From assembly GCA_017395425.1 (NCBI GenBank), contig JAFPUM010000054.1:51706-115705 (forward strand): DNA of 64,000 nucleotides, given 5' to 3'. This document shows positions 33,511 through 41,510 of the stretch, in pieces. Position 1 is the first letter of the stretch. Each line of letters opens with the position of its first letter. The position numbers were made by a program, and so were the translations under genes. The stretch is from Clostridia bacterium (GTDB taxonomy: Bacteria > Bacillota > Clostridia > Oscillospirales > Acutalibacteraceae). Under the pieces are notes generated by a model. That model made no database searches. It had not been told where the DNA came from and saw only the letters and a program-made list of their open reading frames with translations.

Positions 33511-34203
33511 TCAGTTGTAGCTGCCGCTGCCCAAAAAGACAAACATCCAGAATACGCTAAGCAACATACCAATCACACCGAGAATAATTCCCGCCGTCGA
33601 AAGACCCGTGGGACGGGTGCCGTCATTCTTTGTCTTAGAAATAATGCCAAAAATCAGACCGAGCAGCGAGGGCACGAACGTACAGCAAGTCAGAATACCG
33701 GCAATCCCCAGAATCAGGGACGCCACCGCAAAACCGTCATTTCCGGCAGAAGCGGAAACGCCGGTCGGCGCATACTGATAATATCCCGCCGCATAATTGG
33801 GCTGTCCCTGCGGCTGCTGGACGTATGGATTGGACTGAGCCTGATAGCTTTGCTGCTGGGTATAAGAGGTTGGCTGGGGCTGATAGCTCTGCGGCTGCTG
33901 GGCATAAGGATTGGGCTGAGGCTGATAAGCCGGCTGTGCATAGGGATTGGACTGAGATTGCCCCTGTGTGGACTGCGCATAAGGACTCTGCGTAGGCTGA
34001 TAGCTCTGTTCATAGGTATTCTGCTGCGGTTCCGACTGCGCATAGGGATTCTGCTGAGGCTGATAGCCCTGCGGTGCCGAAGGTTCGGATGCCATCTGTG
34101 TGGAAGAAGAATCGTCAGAAGATGATTCAGGCGTTACGACATCTTTTACCACATCGGCAATCGTATCGCCGCCGGAAAACGCGTTATTCCAATCTTCGCT
34201 CAT
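33511..34203 (-). CDS. DUF4190-type membrane protein with Gln/Pro/Tyr-rich N-terminal repeats
   Basis: 230 residues. Residues about 45-140 are imperfect repeats around NPYAQ, SYQPQ and QPQSY, a flexible polar region; residues about 150-230 hold two hydrophobic hairpins with FAVASLILGIAGILTCC and GLSTAGIILGVIGMLLSV, the DUF4190 pattern. Function unknown. It is the second gene of a two-gene leftward unit with a paralogous arrangement (34234-34710). The repeats are A+T-poor and could vary in length between strains (inference). Confidence 0.8.
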   Translation of the reverse strand: MSEDWNNAFSGGDTIADVVKDVVTPESSSDDSSSTQMASEPSAPQGYQPQQNPYAQSEPQQNTYEQSYQPTQSPYAQSTQGQSQSNPYAQPAYQPQPNPYAQQPQSYQPQPTSYTQQQSYQAQSNPYVQQPQGQPNYAAGYYQYAPTGVSASAGNDGFAVASLILGIAGILTCCTFVPSLLGLIFGIISKTKNDGTRPTGLSTAGIILGVIGMLLSVFWMFVFLGSGSYN

Positions 34204-34233
34204 GATAAACAGACACCTCGGTTAATTTAATTA

Positions 34234-34710
34234 TTAAAATGAAAAGTGAAAGAGAATAAACTGCAGCGACTGCATAAGCTGATCCGCTGTATCCTTACCA
34301 TAGGCGGTTTCAAGGAGCTGGCGCATCACATCGGGATGAGTAAACATATATACCATATATGCAAGCCAACAAACCGAGGCGACAATACCGAGAATCATGC
34401 CAATCCAAGATACCACTGATTTCTTATTGCGTGCCACACCGATAATGCCCAGTATCGCGCCGGGTACGGATGTGAAGAAACTACATCCACACACACTGAT
34501 GCAGGAAAGCACAATGGAAATAATGCCCAGCACCATGCTCTTGTTTTTCTGTTCCGGCTGCACCGCCGTCTGATAAGGCATCTGTACCGGCTGATAAGGC
34601 ATCTGTACCGGCTGTCCCTGCGGATTGACCGGCTGCTGCGCATTCTGATCAGGAGTAGGCTGATAGTTGTTGAAATTGGTGTAACCGTTCTGATTGTTCT
34701 GATTGTCCAT
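34234..34710 (-). CDS. DUF4190-type membrane protein, shorter paralogue
   Basis: 158 residues from MDNQNNQNGYTNF, with AAAGGA upstream. The N-terminal 55 residues are Gln/Pro/Asn-rich, with the tandem repeat PVQMPYQ; two hydrophobic segments follow (MVLGIISIVLSCISVCGC, then WIGMILGIVASVCWLAYMV). Same architecture as the next gene, 30 bp away, suggesting local duplication and divergence. No known function. Confidence 0.75.
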   Translation of the reverse strand: MDNQNNQNGYTNFNNYQPTPDQNAQQPVNPQGQPVQMPYQPVQMPYQTAVQPEQKNKSMVLGIISIVLSCISVCGCSFFTSVPGAILGIIGVARNKKSVVSWIGMILGIVASVCWLAYMVYMFTHPDVMRQLLETAYGKDTADQLMQSLQFILFHFSF

Positions 34711-34768
34711 TTTTTGAACGTCCTTTCGTGATGATATTTTTTGAGCAATTGAACCAATGCCCAAAGCC

Positions 34769-34797
34769 ATTATACCACTGTTTTTGTCATTTGTAAA
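34769..34797 (-). promoter_or_regulatory. Promoter of the DUF4190 gene pair
   Basis: Read leftward: TTTACA (34797-34792), 17 bp, TATAAT (34774-34769), 59 bp before the start. Confidence 0.75.
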
Positions 34798-34932
34798 TAT
34801 GAATTTTCAAATTTTATCTGTTTTTTTGACTTTTTCACCTTTTGATTCTTCTTTCGGGTTGTTCCCTGCTTTCACAGCTACTATCCGCGTAAACGGATTG
34901 GCAGGTCGTTTGGGAGAATTTGCGAAATCTAT

Positions 34933-34961
34933 TTGACAAAGTTTCCGTGGTGTGTTATAAT
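34933..34961 (+). promoter_or_regulatory. Consensus promoter of yebC
   Basis: TTGACA at 34933-34938 and TATAAT at 34956-34961 with a 17-bp spacer, 41 bp before the start. Confidence 0.9.
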
Positions 34962-35002
34962 CAATGCCGTTGATTATTTTGCGAATCAGGAGGCATCATC
35001 CC

Positions 35003-35740
35003 ATGTCAGGACATTCCAAATGGAGTACCATCAAAAGAAAGAAAGAAAAGATTGATTCAGCCCGTGCCAAGGTCTTTACCAAAATCGGCAAGGAAATCGC
35101 TATCGCTGTGAGAGAAGGCGGCAGCGCCGATCCCGGTGCCAACGCCAAGCTGCGGGATTGCATCGCCAAAGCCAAAGCCAACAATGTTCCCAACGAAAAC
35201 ATTGAGCGCATCATCAAAAAAGCGTCCGGTGAGAACGATGGCAAGACCTATGAAGCACTGACATATGAGGGCTACGGTCCTTGTGGCATTGCGGTCATCG
35301 TCGAAACTCTTACTGACAACCGCAACCGCACGGCTGCGGATCTTCGCCATTATTTCGACAAGTTCGGCGGCAATCTCGGCACCACCGGCTGTGTTTCCTT
35401 TATGTTCAACGAGAAGGGCGTTATCGTCATTGATAACGAAGACGGCGACATTGACGAGGATCAGATGATGGAAGACGCGCTTGAAGCAGGTTGCTCGGAC
35501 TTCCAACCGGAAGGCGACGTGTTTGAAATTTACACAGACCCCTCTGATTTCAGTGCCGTGGTCACGGCACTGGAAGAGAAAGGCTATACCTTTGTTTCCG
35601 CCGACGTAGAGCAGGTGCCGGACACCTATTCTGCCATTGAAGACGAAGAAGCCGCCGTGAAAATGCAGAAGCTGCTCGACATTCTCGACGAAAACGACGA
35701 TGTGCAAAACGTTTTCCACAACTGGGAAAACGCGGAATAA
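35003..35740 (+). CDS. yebC: YebC/PmpR-family protein (TACO1 family)
   Basis: 245 residues from [16 protein letters not shown], the invariant family N-terminus, with AGGAGG upstream. Later blocks are [35 protein letters not shown] and [14 protein letters not shown]. The family was long annotated as a transcription regulator; more recent work points to a role in translation through difficult sequences such as polyproline, like the mitochondrial TACO1. Monocistronic. Confidence 0.95.
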   Translation: MSGHSKWSTIKRKKEKIDSARAKVFTKIGKEIAIAVREGGSADPGANAKLRDCIAKAKANNVPNENIERIIKKASGENDGKTYEALTYEGYGPCGIAVIVETLTDNRNRTAADLRHYFDKFGGNLGTTGCVSFMFNEKGVIVIDNEDGDIDEDQMMEDALEAGCSDFQPEGDVFEIYTDPSDFSAVVTALEEKGYTFVSADVEQVPDTYSAIEDEEAAVKMQKLLDILDENDDVQNVFHNWENAE

Positions 35741-35780
35741 CATCCCCTTTCCTCCGTATAATGAATCACTGGCAACAAAA

Positions 35781-35840
35781 AAGCAACACAGGAAGATTTT
35801 CCCCTTTGTGAGGGTGTAAACCTTCCTGTGTTGCTTTTAT
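35781..35840. terminator. Terminator between yebC and rubrerythrin
   Basis: AAGCAACACAGGAAG (35781-35795) pairs with CTTCCTGTGTTGCTT (35822-35836) around a 26-nt loop, followed by TTAT. It can serve both converging genes. Confidence 0.85.
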
Positions 35841-35870
35841 ATTGGGGTTATTGTGTACTTGCGAATCAAA

Positions 35871-36416
35871 TTACTTGCCAAAGTATCTGTTGAGCAGACC
35901 TTGGAATGCCTTGCCATGACGGGCTTCATCACGCGCCATCTCATGGACGGTATCGTGAATCGCGTCGAGATTAAGTGCCTTTGCACGCTTGGCTAGATCA
36001 GTCTTGCCGGCAGTCGCACCGTTTTCGGCTTCCACTCTCATTCTCAGATTCTTCTCGGTAGAATCAGTCAGAACCTCTCCCAGCAGTTCCGCAAACTTAG
36101 CTGCGTGCTCCGCCTCTTCATAAGCAGCCTTCTCCCAATAGGCACCGATCTCGGGATAACCCTCGCGGTACGCCACTCTGGACATTGCCAGATACATACC
36201 AACCTCGGAGCATTCGCCTGTGAAATTGGCTCTGAGATCTTCTTTGATGTCGTCGGGCGCGTCAGACGCGACGCCTACCACATGCTCGGCAGCCCAGGAC
36301 ATTTCTGCATCCTGCTTGACAAACTTGGACGCGGGCGCTTTGCATACCGGACAAATTTCAGGAGCAGCTTCTCCCTCAAACACATATCCGCAGACAGAAC
36401 ATACAAACTTCGCCAT
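35871..36416 (-). CDS. Reverse rubrerythrin (rubredoxin domain first)
   Basis: 181 residues from [15 protein letters not shown], with GGAGG upstream. A rubredoxin-type iron site ([10 protein letters not shown]...ICPVCKAP) occupies residues 5-30; a ferritin-like di-iron domain follows ([44 protein letters not shown] supply the Glu/His ligands). The N-terminal rubredoxin defines the reverse type described in clostridia, which reduces hydrogen peroxide and oxygen. It fits a strict anaerobe. Single gene. Confidence 0.93.
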   Translation of the reverse strand: MAKFVCSVCGYVFEGEAAPEICPVCKAPASKFVKQDAEMSWAAEHVVGVASDAPDDIKEDLRANFTGECSEVGMYLAMSRVAYREGYPEIGAYWEKAAYEEAEHAAKFAELLGEVLTDSTEKNLRMRVEAENGATAGKTDLAKRAKALNLDAIHDTVHEMARDEARHGKAFQGLLNRYFGK

Positions 36417-36570
36417 AATGATAACCTCCGTAATCAAAAGAGTATTTGAATGTAAAAACTCACGCCGCTATAAATTCACGGCAATGATATTTTTTGTATT
36501 ATATCATTTTTCTCATAAAAAATGATAAATAAAATGAAAATTTTTTATAATTGTTCATAAATTTTTTGCC

Positions 36571-37107
36571 TTAAACCTTGCCGCCAAAGATACCCTCATA
36601 AGTCTTGATGCAGTGAGATATTATTTTCATCGCCTCTTCCCTGCCCTGCACTTCGGTCACACTGGTTTTGGTACCTTCCAGATTTTTGTAAACCTCAAAA
36701 AAGTGTGCGATTTCCTCAAAGATATGTTTCGGCAGTTCGCTGATGTCATGATACTCATTGTAGGAAGGATCTTTGAACGGAATGGCAATGATTTTTTCGT
36801 CCGCCGAATCGTTGTCTGTCATCTTGATGACACCCACAGGATAGCATTGCACCAGCGTCAACGGTAAAATTTCCTCCTGACAAAGTACCAGCACATCCAA
36901 CGGATCATCATCCGCCGCCAATGTCCTGGGAATAAAGCCGTAGTTGGCAGGATAATGAGTGGAAGTATAGAGAACGCGGTCGAGTTTCAGCATTCCCGTT
37001 GCCTTATCCAGCTCATACTTGTTCTTACCGCCTTTGGAAATCTCAATACAGGCCACAAATTCCTCCGGCGTAATTCTTTCCTTCGCGATATGATGCCATA
37101 TGTTCAC
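36571..37107 (-). CDS. ppa: Inorganic pyrophosphatase, family I
   Basis: 178 residues from a GTG at 37107, seven bases after AGAGGT. Signature EISKGGKNKYELDK, then YGFIPRTLAADDDPLDVLVL with the metal-binding Asp triad (DDDPLD). It hydrolyses pyrophosphate released in biosynthesis. Soluble type I enzymes are less common in clostridia than membrane or family II forms. Own promoter at 37142-37170. Confidence 0.94.
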   Translation of the reverse strand: MNIWHHIAKERITPEEFVACIEISKGGKNKYELDKATGMLKLDRVLYTSTHYPANYGFIPRTLAADDDPLDVLVLCQEEILPLTLVQCYPVGVIKMTDNDSADEKIIAIPFKDPSYNEYHDISELPKHIFEEIAHFFEVYKNLEGTKTSVTEVQGREEAMKIISHCIKTYEGIFGGKV

Positions 37108-37141
37108 GATACAGACCTCTTTTCAAATCTTTATTTGTATT

Positions 37142-37170
37142 CATTATACCACATAGATTATGCCTTTTCA
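37142..37170 (-). promoter_or_regulatory. Promoter of ppa
   Basis: Read leftward: TTGAAA (37170-37165), 17 bp, TATAAT (37147-37142), 35 bp before the GTG start. Confidence 0.8.
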
Positions 37171-37625
37171 AGAATAATCGGAAAAAAACACAAAAAAGGT
37201 CATACAAAAGCATTTTCATATTACTATTTTTATTCATCACAAAAAAATCAAAAATCAACCTTTCGGGAAACGCAGTCGACATGACTGCAAAAGTCATCTT
37301 GCCATTGTTATATCAGATTAAAAGTATTTATTTAATACTATCAACTTATCTGTTTTTTCTGATTTGTAAAAAAATGCTAAAGATTTTTCTCTTTTTTGTA
37401 TAATCAAAACCTTTTTCTATTTTCAGCAAAACACCATTCTACATTTCTTTTATGCAATTTTACGTGAATAAAAGCAGCAGCGTCACATAATGACGGCATT
37501 TGTTAAAATAACAATAATTTTAATTATAAGAATAGAAGAATCAAATTGATATGTGAATATTGATTTTCCGATTTAGAAAACCATCAAAAACACCTAAAAT
37601 CGGAAAATTTTTTGGATATTTACAC
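37171..37625. other. AT-rich intergenic region without a recognisable gene
   Basis: About 455 bp, visibly more AT-rich than its surroundings, with many T- and A-runs. I see no supported ORF, RNA gene or strong hairpin. It separates the divergent promoters of ppa and the XRE gene and may hold upstream promoter elements. Confidence 0.5.
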
Positions 37626-37654
37626 TTGACATCATGTGTGAAAAATGTTAGAAT
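37626..37654 (+). promoter_or_regulatory. Promoter of the XRE regulator gene
   Basis: TTGACA at 37626-37631, 17 bp, TAGAAT at 37649-37654. Confidence 0.8.
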
Positions 37655-37684
37655 GAAAAACAGTATAAAGGTAATTGTTCTAAC

Positions 37685-38026
37685 TTGAAAACGACTGAAT
37701 ATATTCTGCATAGTTCCTTAGACATAGAGCGTCAAGAGGGAAAGGATCTGGGGTTTATGTATTATCTTAGCAGTAATGAAAAAGGGGTTTTAAATGTCAT
37801 AGGTCCCCGGCTCCGCAAAATCAGATGTGATAAAAAAATCTCGCAGACAAAATTGAGTGAGCTTTGTCGTGAGCGTCATCTGAGACGGTCGGTCGCAACG
37901 ATCAGCAAAATTGAAAACCAGCTTCGCTCGGTTTACGATTATGAGGTACAAATTTTTGCTGACGCTTTGGGTGTCACTATTGATGATCTATATAGAGACA
38001 GTGTGGTTCTTCCTGCGGAAATATAG
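37685..38026 (+). CDS. XRE-family helix-turn-helix regulator
   Basis: 113 residues from TTG at 37685 (AAAGG 13 bases upstream); an ATG at 37757, ten bases after AAGGA, is a serious alternative and would give 89 residues. The HTH_3 domain lies at about 40-103 (GPRLRKIRCDKKISQTKLSELC, then SVATISKIENQLRSVYDYEVQIFADALGV is the recognition and scaffold region). It probably binds DNA as a dimer; target unknown. Monocistronic, with a consensus promoter and a strong terminator. Confidence 0.8.
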   Translation: MKTTEYILHSSLDIERQEGKDLGFMYYLSSNEKGVLNVIGPRLRKIRCDKKISQTKLSELCRERHLRRSVATISKIENQLRSVYDYEVQIFADALGVTIDDLYRDSVVLPAEI

Positions 38027-38059
38027 CATTGAGACCATCTTTCAGCGTCATAATATTTT

Positions 38060-38124
38060 ACTCCCATCCGCTGCCTTCGTGACTGTTGCTGGTTTGATTG
38101 GCGGATGGGAGTTTATTTTATTCC
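38060..38124. terminator. Terminator between the XRE gene and apbE
   Basis: ACTCCCATCCGC (38060-38071) pairs with GCGGATGGGAGT (38101-38112), followed by TTATTTTATT. It overlaps the end of apbE by 7 bp. Confidence 0.85.
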
Positions 38125-39158
38125 GTTTTGGTTCCGATTCGGCGAATCTCATTTTGCGATGTTACCAATACTGCGCTTACACCGGGATAATGTGTCAGCA
38201 GTTCCTCCGTTTTCTGATACCCCATCAACATTCCGACAGTAGAAAGGGCATCGCACTCTTCCGCGCTATTCCCTATCATCGTAACGGAGTACAAGCCCGT
38301 ATCACATGGCATACCACTGCGTGGATTCAGAATGTGATGATACAGTATGCCATCCTTTTCAAAACAACGCTGGTATACGCCTGAGGTCACCACTGCCTGA
38401 TTGGATACCACAACCGTATCGATGAGGTTGTCATCAAACGGCTTCTGAATTCCCACACGCCAGTTACCGCCTTCCGGTCGCTCCCCCATCGCCAGAATAT
38501 TGCCGCCAAGATCGATCATGGCGTTTTCTACGCTCATTTGACGCAAATACGCTGCCATCTGGTCAGCGGCATACCCTTTGGCAATCGCACCAAGGTCAAT
38601 AGCCATTCCTTTTGGTAAAAAAACCGTCGTACCGTCCACTTTCATTCTGGTATAATCTACCTTTTTCACCGCATCGGCCAGCTGTGACACGTCAGGGATC
38701 GCATCATCGCTCCCATCAAAGCGCCATAGTTCTTTGACGGGACGAATGGTTATATCAAACAACCCGTCACTGGCAGATGAATAGCCGTTGGCACGAGTCA
38801 ATAACGCGGCTGTTTCCACAGATACCTCCGTCGGATTCCCTTCTGCGTGATTCACACGGTATATGTCACTTGTGCTGACGGAAACGCTCAGCCGTGCCTC
38901 ACATTCTCGGCAAACGGCAAATACACCATCCAACAGCACGTCGCTGTTCTTATCATCAAACAGTGTTACGGTACATATGGTGTCCATCAGAAATTCCGTG
39001 CGGGACACCGGTTCCGGTTTCCGCAAACCAATCCGACAGAGTATCACAATGATGATCATGATCAAGGTTAATCCTGCCAATCCCACACCTCTAGCAATGG
39101 CAGAGGTCATGAAGATCTGCTTTATTTTTTTCACGTTCCTCACGATCCTTGTCTTCAT
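38118..39158 (-). CDS. apbE: FMN transferase ApbE (flavin transferase)
   Basis: 346 residues with an N-terminal membrane helix (about 27-42). ApbE landmarks: TEFLMDTICTVTLFD, SASDGLFDITIRPVKELW, MAIDLGAIAKGYAADQM, NAMIDLGGNILAMG and YHHILNPRSGMP. It covalently attaches FMN from FAD to Thr/Ser of exported or membrane redox proteins, such as RnfG/NqrC or extracellular flavoproteins. No such acceptor is in the window. Start context is weak; internal GTG codons shortly downstream are alternatives. Divergent from the Gx-transporter gene with a 36-bp gap. Confidence 0.92.
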   Translation of the reverse strand: MKTRIVRNVKKIKQIFMTSAIARGVGLAGLTLIMIIIVILCRIGLRKPEPVSRTEFLMDTICTVTLFDDKNSDVLLDGVFAVCRECEARLSVSVSTSDIYRVNHAEGNPTEVSVETAALLTRANGYSSASDGLFDITIRPVKELWRFDGSDDAIPDVSQLADAVKKVDYTRMKVDGTTVFLPKGMAIDLGAIAKGYAADQMAAYLRQMSVENAMIDLGGNILAMGERPEGGNWRVGIQKPFDDNLIDTVVVSNQAVVTSGVYQRCFEKDGILYHHILNPRSGMPCDTGLYSVTMIGNSAEECDALSTVGMLMGYQKTEELLTHYPGVSAVLVTSQNEIRRIGTKTE

Positions 39159-39194
39159 TTCGTTTCCGTTTCAGGAAAGAGGTCGTAATCATAT

Positions 39195-39731
39195 ATGAAA
39201 AATGCTTCATGTACATCATCCACGCCTCCGCTGTCACATTCAGACACGGCGGCACTGGCAGCGTTGCTGGCAGCTTCCGCGCTGCTTTTAGGGTATGTGG
39301 AATCATTGATTCCCGTTGTTCCTCCCATTGCGGGCATCAAACTGGGATTGGGTAATCTTGCCCTCCTGCTTTCACTCCGGGTGTGCAGCGATGCCCGCAT
39401 CACCTGGGGCATTATGCTGACCAAGGTGTTGCTTTGCGGGCTGCTCTTTGCCGGTCTGGGAACGCTTCCCTATGCGCTTGCCGGCGGCACGGTGAGCGTT
39501 GCCGTTATGCGTTTACTCAGTCGGTCAACACATCTTTCCTGCATGGGCGTCAGTACAGCGGGAAGTGGGGCACATATGGCGGCACAAACGCTGGTAGCTG
39601 CACTGCTTACCTCCACCCCCGAAGTCCTGCTGCTGCTACCGGTTCTTTGCTTCATCGGTGTTTTAACCGGAGCCGTCAATGGATTACTCGCCAATCAGAT
39701 CATGAAGCGCCTGAATGATTTGCATCCGTAA
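39195..39731 (+). CDS. Gx transporter family / heptaprenyl diphosphate synthase component I-like membrane protein
   Basis: 178 residues with about five hydrophobic helices. The motif ESLIPVVPPIAGIKLGLGNL near 33-52 is the family signature. Members were named for heptaprenyl diphosphate synthase subunit I, but look like ECF-type substrate-binding membrane components. In many clostridia the gene is next to apbE, as here, hinting at a quinone- or flavin-linked redox role (inference). AAAGAGG precedes the ATG by about ten bases. Confidence 0.85.
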   Translation: MKNASCTSSTPPLSHSDTAALAALLAASALLLGYVESLIPVVPPIAGIKLGLGNLALLLSLRVCSDARITWGIMLTKVLLCGLLFAGLGTLPYALAGGTVSVAVMRLLSRSTHLSCMGVSTAGSGAHMAAQTLVAALLTSTPEVLLLLPVLCFIGVLTGAVNGLLANQIMKRLNDLHP

Positions 39732-39732
39732 C

Positions 39733-39776
39733 AAAGCGGTCTTTGGAACACATCTTCCCAAAGACCGCTTTTGTTT
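39733..39776 (+). terminator. Terminator of the Gx-transporter gene
   Basis: AAAGCGGTCTTTGG (39733-39746) pairs with CCAAAGACCGCTTT (39758-39771), followed by TGTTTT. Confidence 0.9.
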
Positions 39777-39844
39777 TATTCTGTAAACTGAAAAAGAATT
39801 AAGAATTCCGAAAGGCTTGTCCCTGATCTCTTTATTGCGTCCCG

Positions 39845-40258
39845 TTATTCTTCGGTATCCTCAGCAGACTGACCTTTGCGTGCTTTCTTCCGTTTTTCCA
39901 GTGCGGAAGAACTCAGCGAGAACAGCAAATCCTCCTGCTGTTTCGCAGACAGCATACGGAAATTGATAACAAGCTGTTTCTCCGCTTTGGAAAGCTCATA
40001 AATGTGCATGATTTCAATATCATCTTCCTCTGTCGCACCGTCACGAACTACTGTGCACGGTTCGGGCTCATCAACCAAATCATAATAAGTGATATTGAAA
40101 ATCTTAACTAATTTGCTTACGGATTTAATATCAGGCGTCGTCTTTCCCGCTTCATAATACGCATACGTTGAGCGGTCAAGATTTAAGACGTCCGCTACCT
40201 GCTGCTGGGTCAAACCGGAAGCAACTCTGAATTTCTTCAATCTTTGATTTAATGTCAT
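39845..40258 (-). CDS. XRE-family transcription regulator
   Basis: 137 residues, with AGGGGTG upstream of the ATG. HTH_3 domain at 1-62 (FRVASGLTQQQVADVLNLDR, STYAYYEAGKTTPDIKSVSK), followed by an acidic linker and a helical C-terminus (ELSKAEKQLVINFRMLSAKQQEDLLFSL) that may be a dimer or ligand region. The likely -10 TATACT lies upstream at about 40287-40292. Target unknown. Confidence 0.85.
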   Translation of the reverse strand: MTLNQRLKKFRVASGLTQQQVADVLNLDRSTYAYYEAGKTTPDIKSVSKLVKIFNITYYDLVDEPEPCTVVRDGATEEDDIEIMHIYELSKAEKQLVINFRMLSAKQQEDLLFSLSSSALEKRKKARKGQSAEDTEE

Positions 40259-40488
40259 AATTAAGACACCCCTATAAAATAAAAAGTATACAGGATGAAA
40301 AAAACGGTCAGAAAAACGATTGACTATGCTGGATATATTATAGTGGAGAAATGACGATTTTTCCAGTACAGGTGATAAATATTCACTGTGAAACCGTGTT
40401 TTTTGGCATCTTTAACAAAAATCAAGGAACCGATTGACCTCATATTTAGTTGGAATCCTATCGTCTGAATCATTCAAAAAAACAATTC

Positions 40489-40590
40489 CTATAACATACT
40501 GAATATTGCACCGGAAATGATACCCAATACCATCAATCCTGCCAGAATCAGCGCGACAAGTTTTACCCAAAAATTCTGTTTTTGATTCAT
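40489..40590 (-). CDS. 33-residue membrane peptide (DUF4044/Prli42-like)
   Basis: The product begins MNQKQNFWVKLVALILAGL and continues MVLGIISGAIFSML. It starts at 40590, about ten bases after AAGGAGG, a very strong site for so small an ORF. A short polar head and one hydrophobic helix match the plan of Firmicute small membrane proteins such as DUF4044 or Prli42; the identity is inference. It lies 42 bp after the MoCF-like gene, so it closes that operon. Confidence 0.7.
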   Translation of the reverse strand: MNQKQNFWVKLVALILAGLMVLGIISGAIFSML

Positions 40591-40632
40591 TGAAAAACAT
40601 CCTCCTTAAAAAAACAGTGCTGCCATAGCGCT

Positions 40633-41457
40633 TTATCGCCATGAAACAGTTGACCATCCCGCCGTAATAATCAACGCCACAATGAACCCGATGACCACAA
40701 ACAGCGAAAGGATCCCCCGCGTTTTTCCCGCTGACAACTGCTGACGATAATATGCCTCTTCCTTCGCGGCTTGACTGTCAAATGCTTCTGTCTCACCGCT
40801 TCCGGCACGGCGACGCCGTCGTGCGCCGGAAGCGGCTCTCGCCATGATAGATTGTAATTGTGATTCGCTGTATACCCGCGCTGTCGTGGATTTCCGAAGG
40901 GTCTGTGACGGAAATTTTTGATATGTCTTACAGTTTCCGGACAAAACGGGAGGCAGCGGTACCTCCTCTGCACTGCGTCGTTTCTCCGCGTAAGGCGCAA
41001 GATATTTTCGCATGGAAACGGCAATCGACACTGCTGCCTGCCGCATACCCGGCAACAGCATAATCGTATCCTTGCCTGCCATCAGCAGGATTCCCTCCGG
41101 TCCGTCAAATCGTGAAGGAAACAGTACGGCTCCCTGCGGCGACGGCAATCGGGTTCCACGCAGTGTATCATAAACAAACCGCGAACGGCTGCGCTTTCCT
41201 TTTTCCAGCGGCACGTTCAATGCCTCACTTAAAAGGAACACCGTATTCTCTTCCTGGGAAATGGCATCCAGCCCCCCGATAATGATAGCCGTATGTGACC
41301 GCTTCATCACGTCCGCGGTCAGCGAAAGAAGCTTCCGCGGCTGTACCGTAGCATCGAGACTGCAAATGCCGCCGCAAAAATCGGAAAGCAGGTCATTCAC
41401 AGCACGCGAGATAGCGGAATCGGGCTGCATCCTGTACCAGATGATTCCTGCCGACAA
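40633..41457 (-). CDS. MoCF-like (CinA N-terminal-like) domain protein with C-terminal membrane anchor
   Basis: 274 residues. The N-terminal 150 residues resemble a truncated molybdopterin-binding-like fold as in CinA: AIIIGGLDAISQEENTVFLL recalls the CinA GG-LGPTxDD loop, and LPSPQGAVLFPSRFDGPEGI followed by TIMLLPGM recalls its GTAPG and LPGVP blocks. The acidic catalytic pair of CinA is not clearly conserved. A basic linker (SGARRRRRAG) leads to a final helix (ILSLFVVIGFIVALIITAG). Located two genes after pncC. Function unknown. Confidence 0.6.
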   Translation of the reverse strand: MSAGIIWYRMQPDSAISRAVNDLLSDFCGGICSLDATVQPRKLLSLTADVMKRSHTAIIIGGLDAISQEENTVFLLSEALNVPLEKGKRSRSRFVYDTLRGTRLPSPQGAVLFPSRFDGPEGILLMAGKDTIMLLPGMRQAAVSIAVSMRKYLAPYAEKRRSAEEVPLPPVLSGNCKTYQKFPSQTLRKSTTARVYSESQLQSIMARAASGARRRRRAGSGETEAFDSQAAKEEAYYRQQLSAGKTRGILSLFVVIGFIVALIITAGWSTVSWR

Positions 41458-41510
41458 TACGGCTCACCATTCCTTTCGTCATAATATTCCTGCATTTCAC
41501 CGGCTCTGTC

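Noticed and set aside
37171-37625. A small gene or structured RNA in the AT-rich gap before the XRE regulator
   Set aside because: No frame longer than a few tens of codons with a ribosome site and no extended stem was seen; base composition alone is not evidence.
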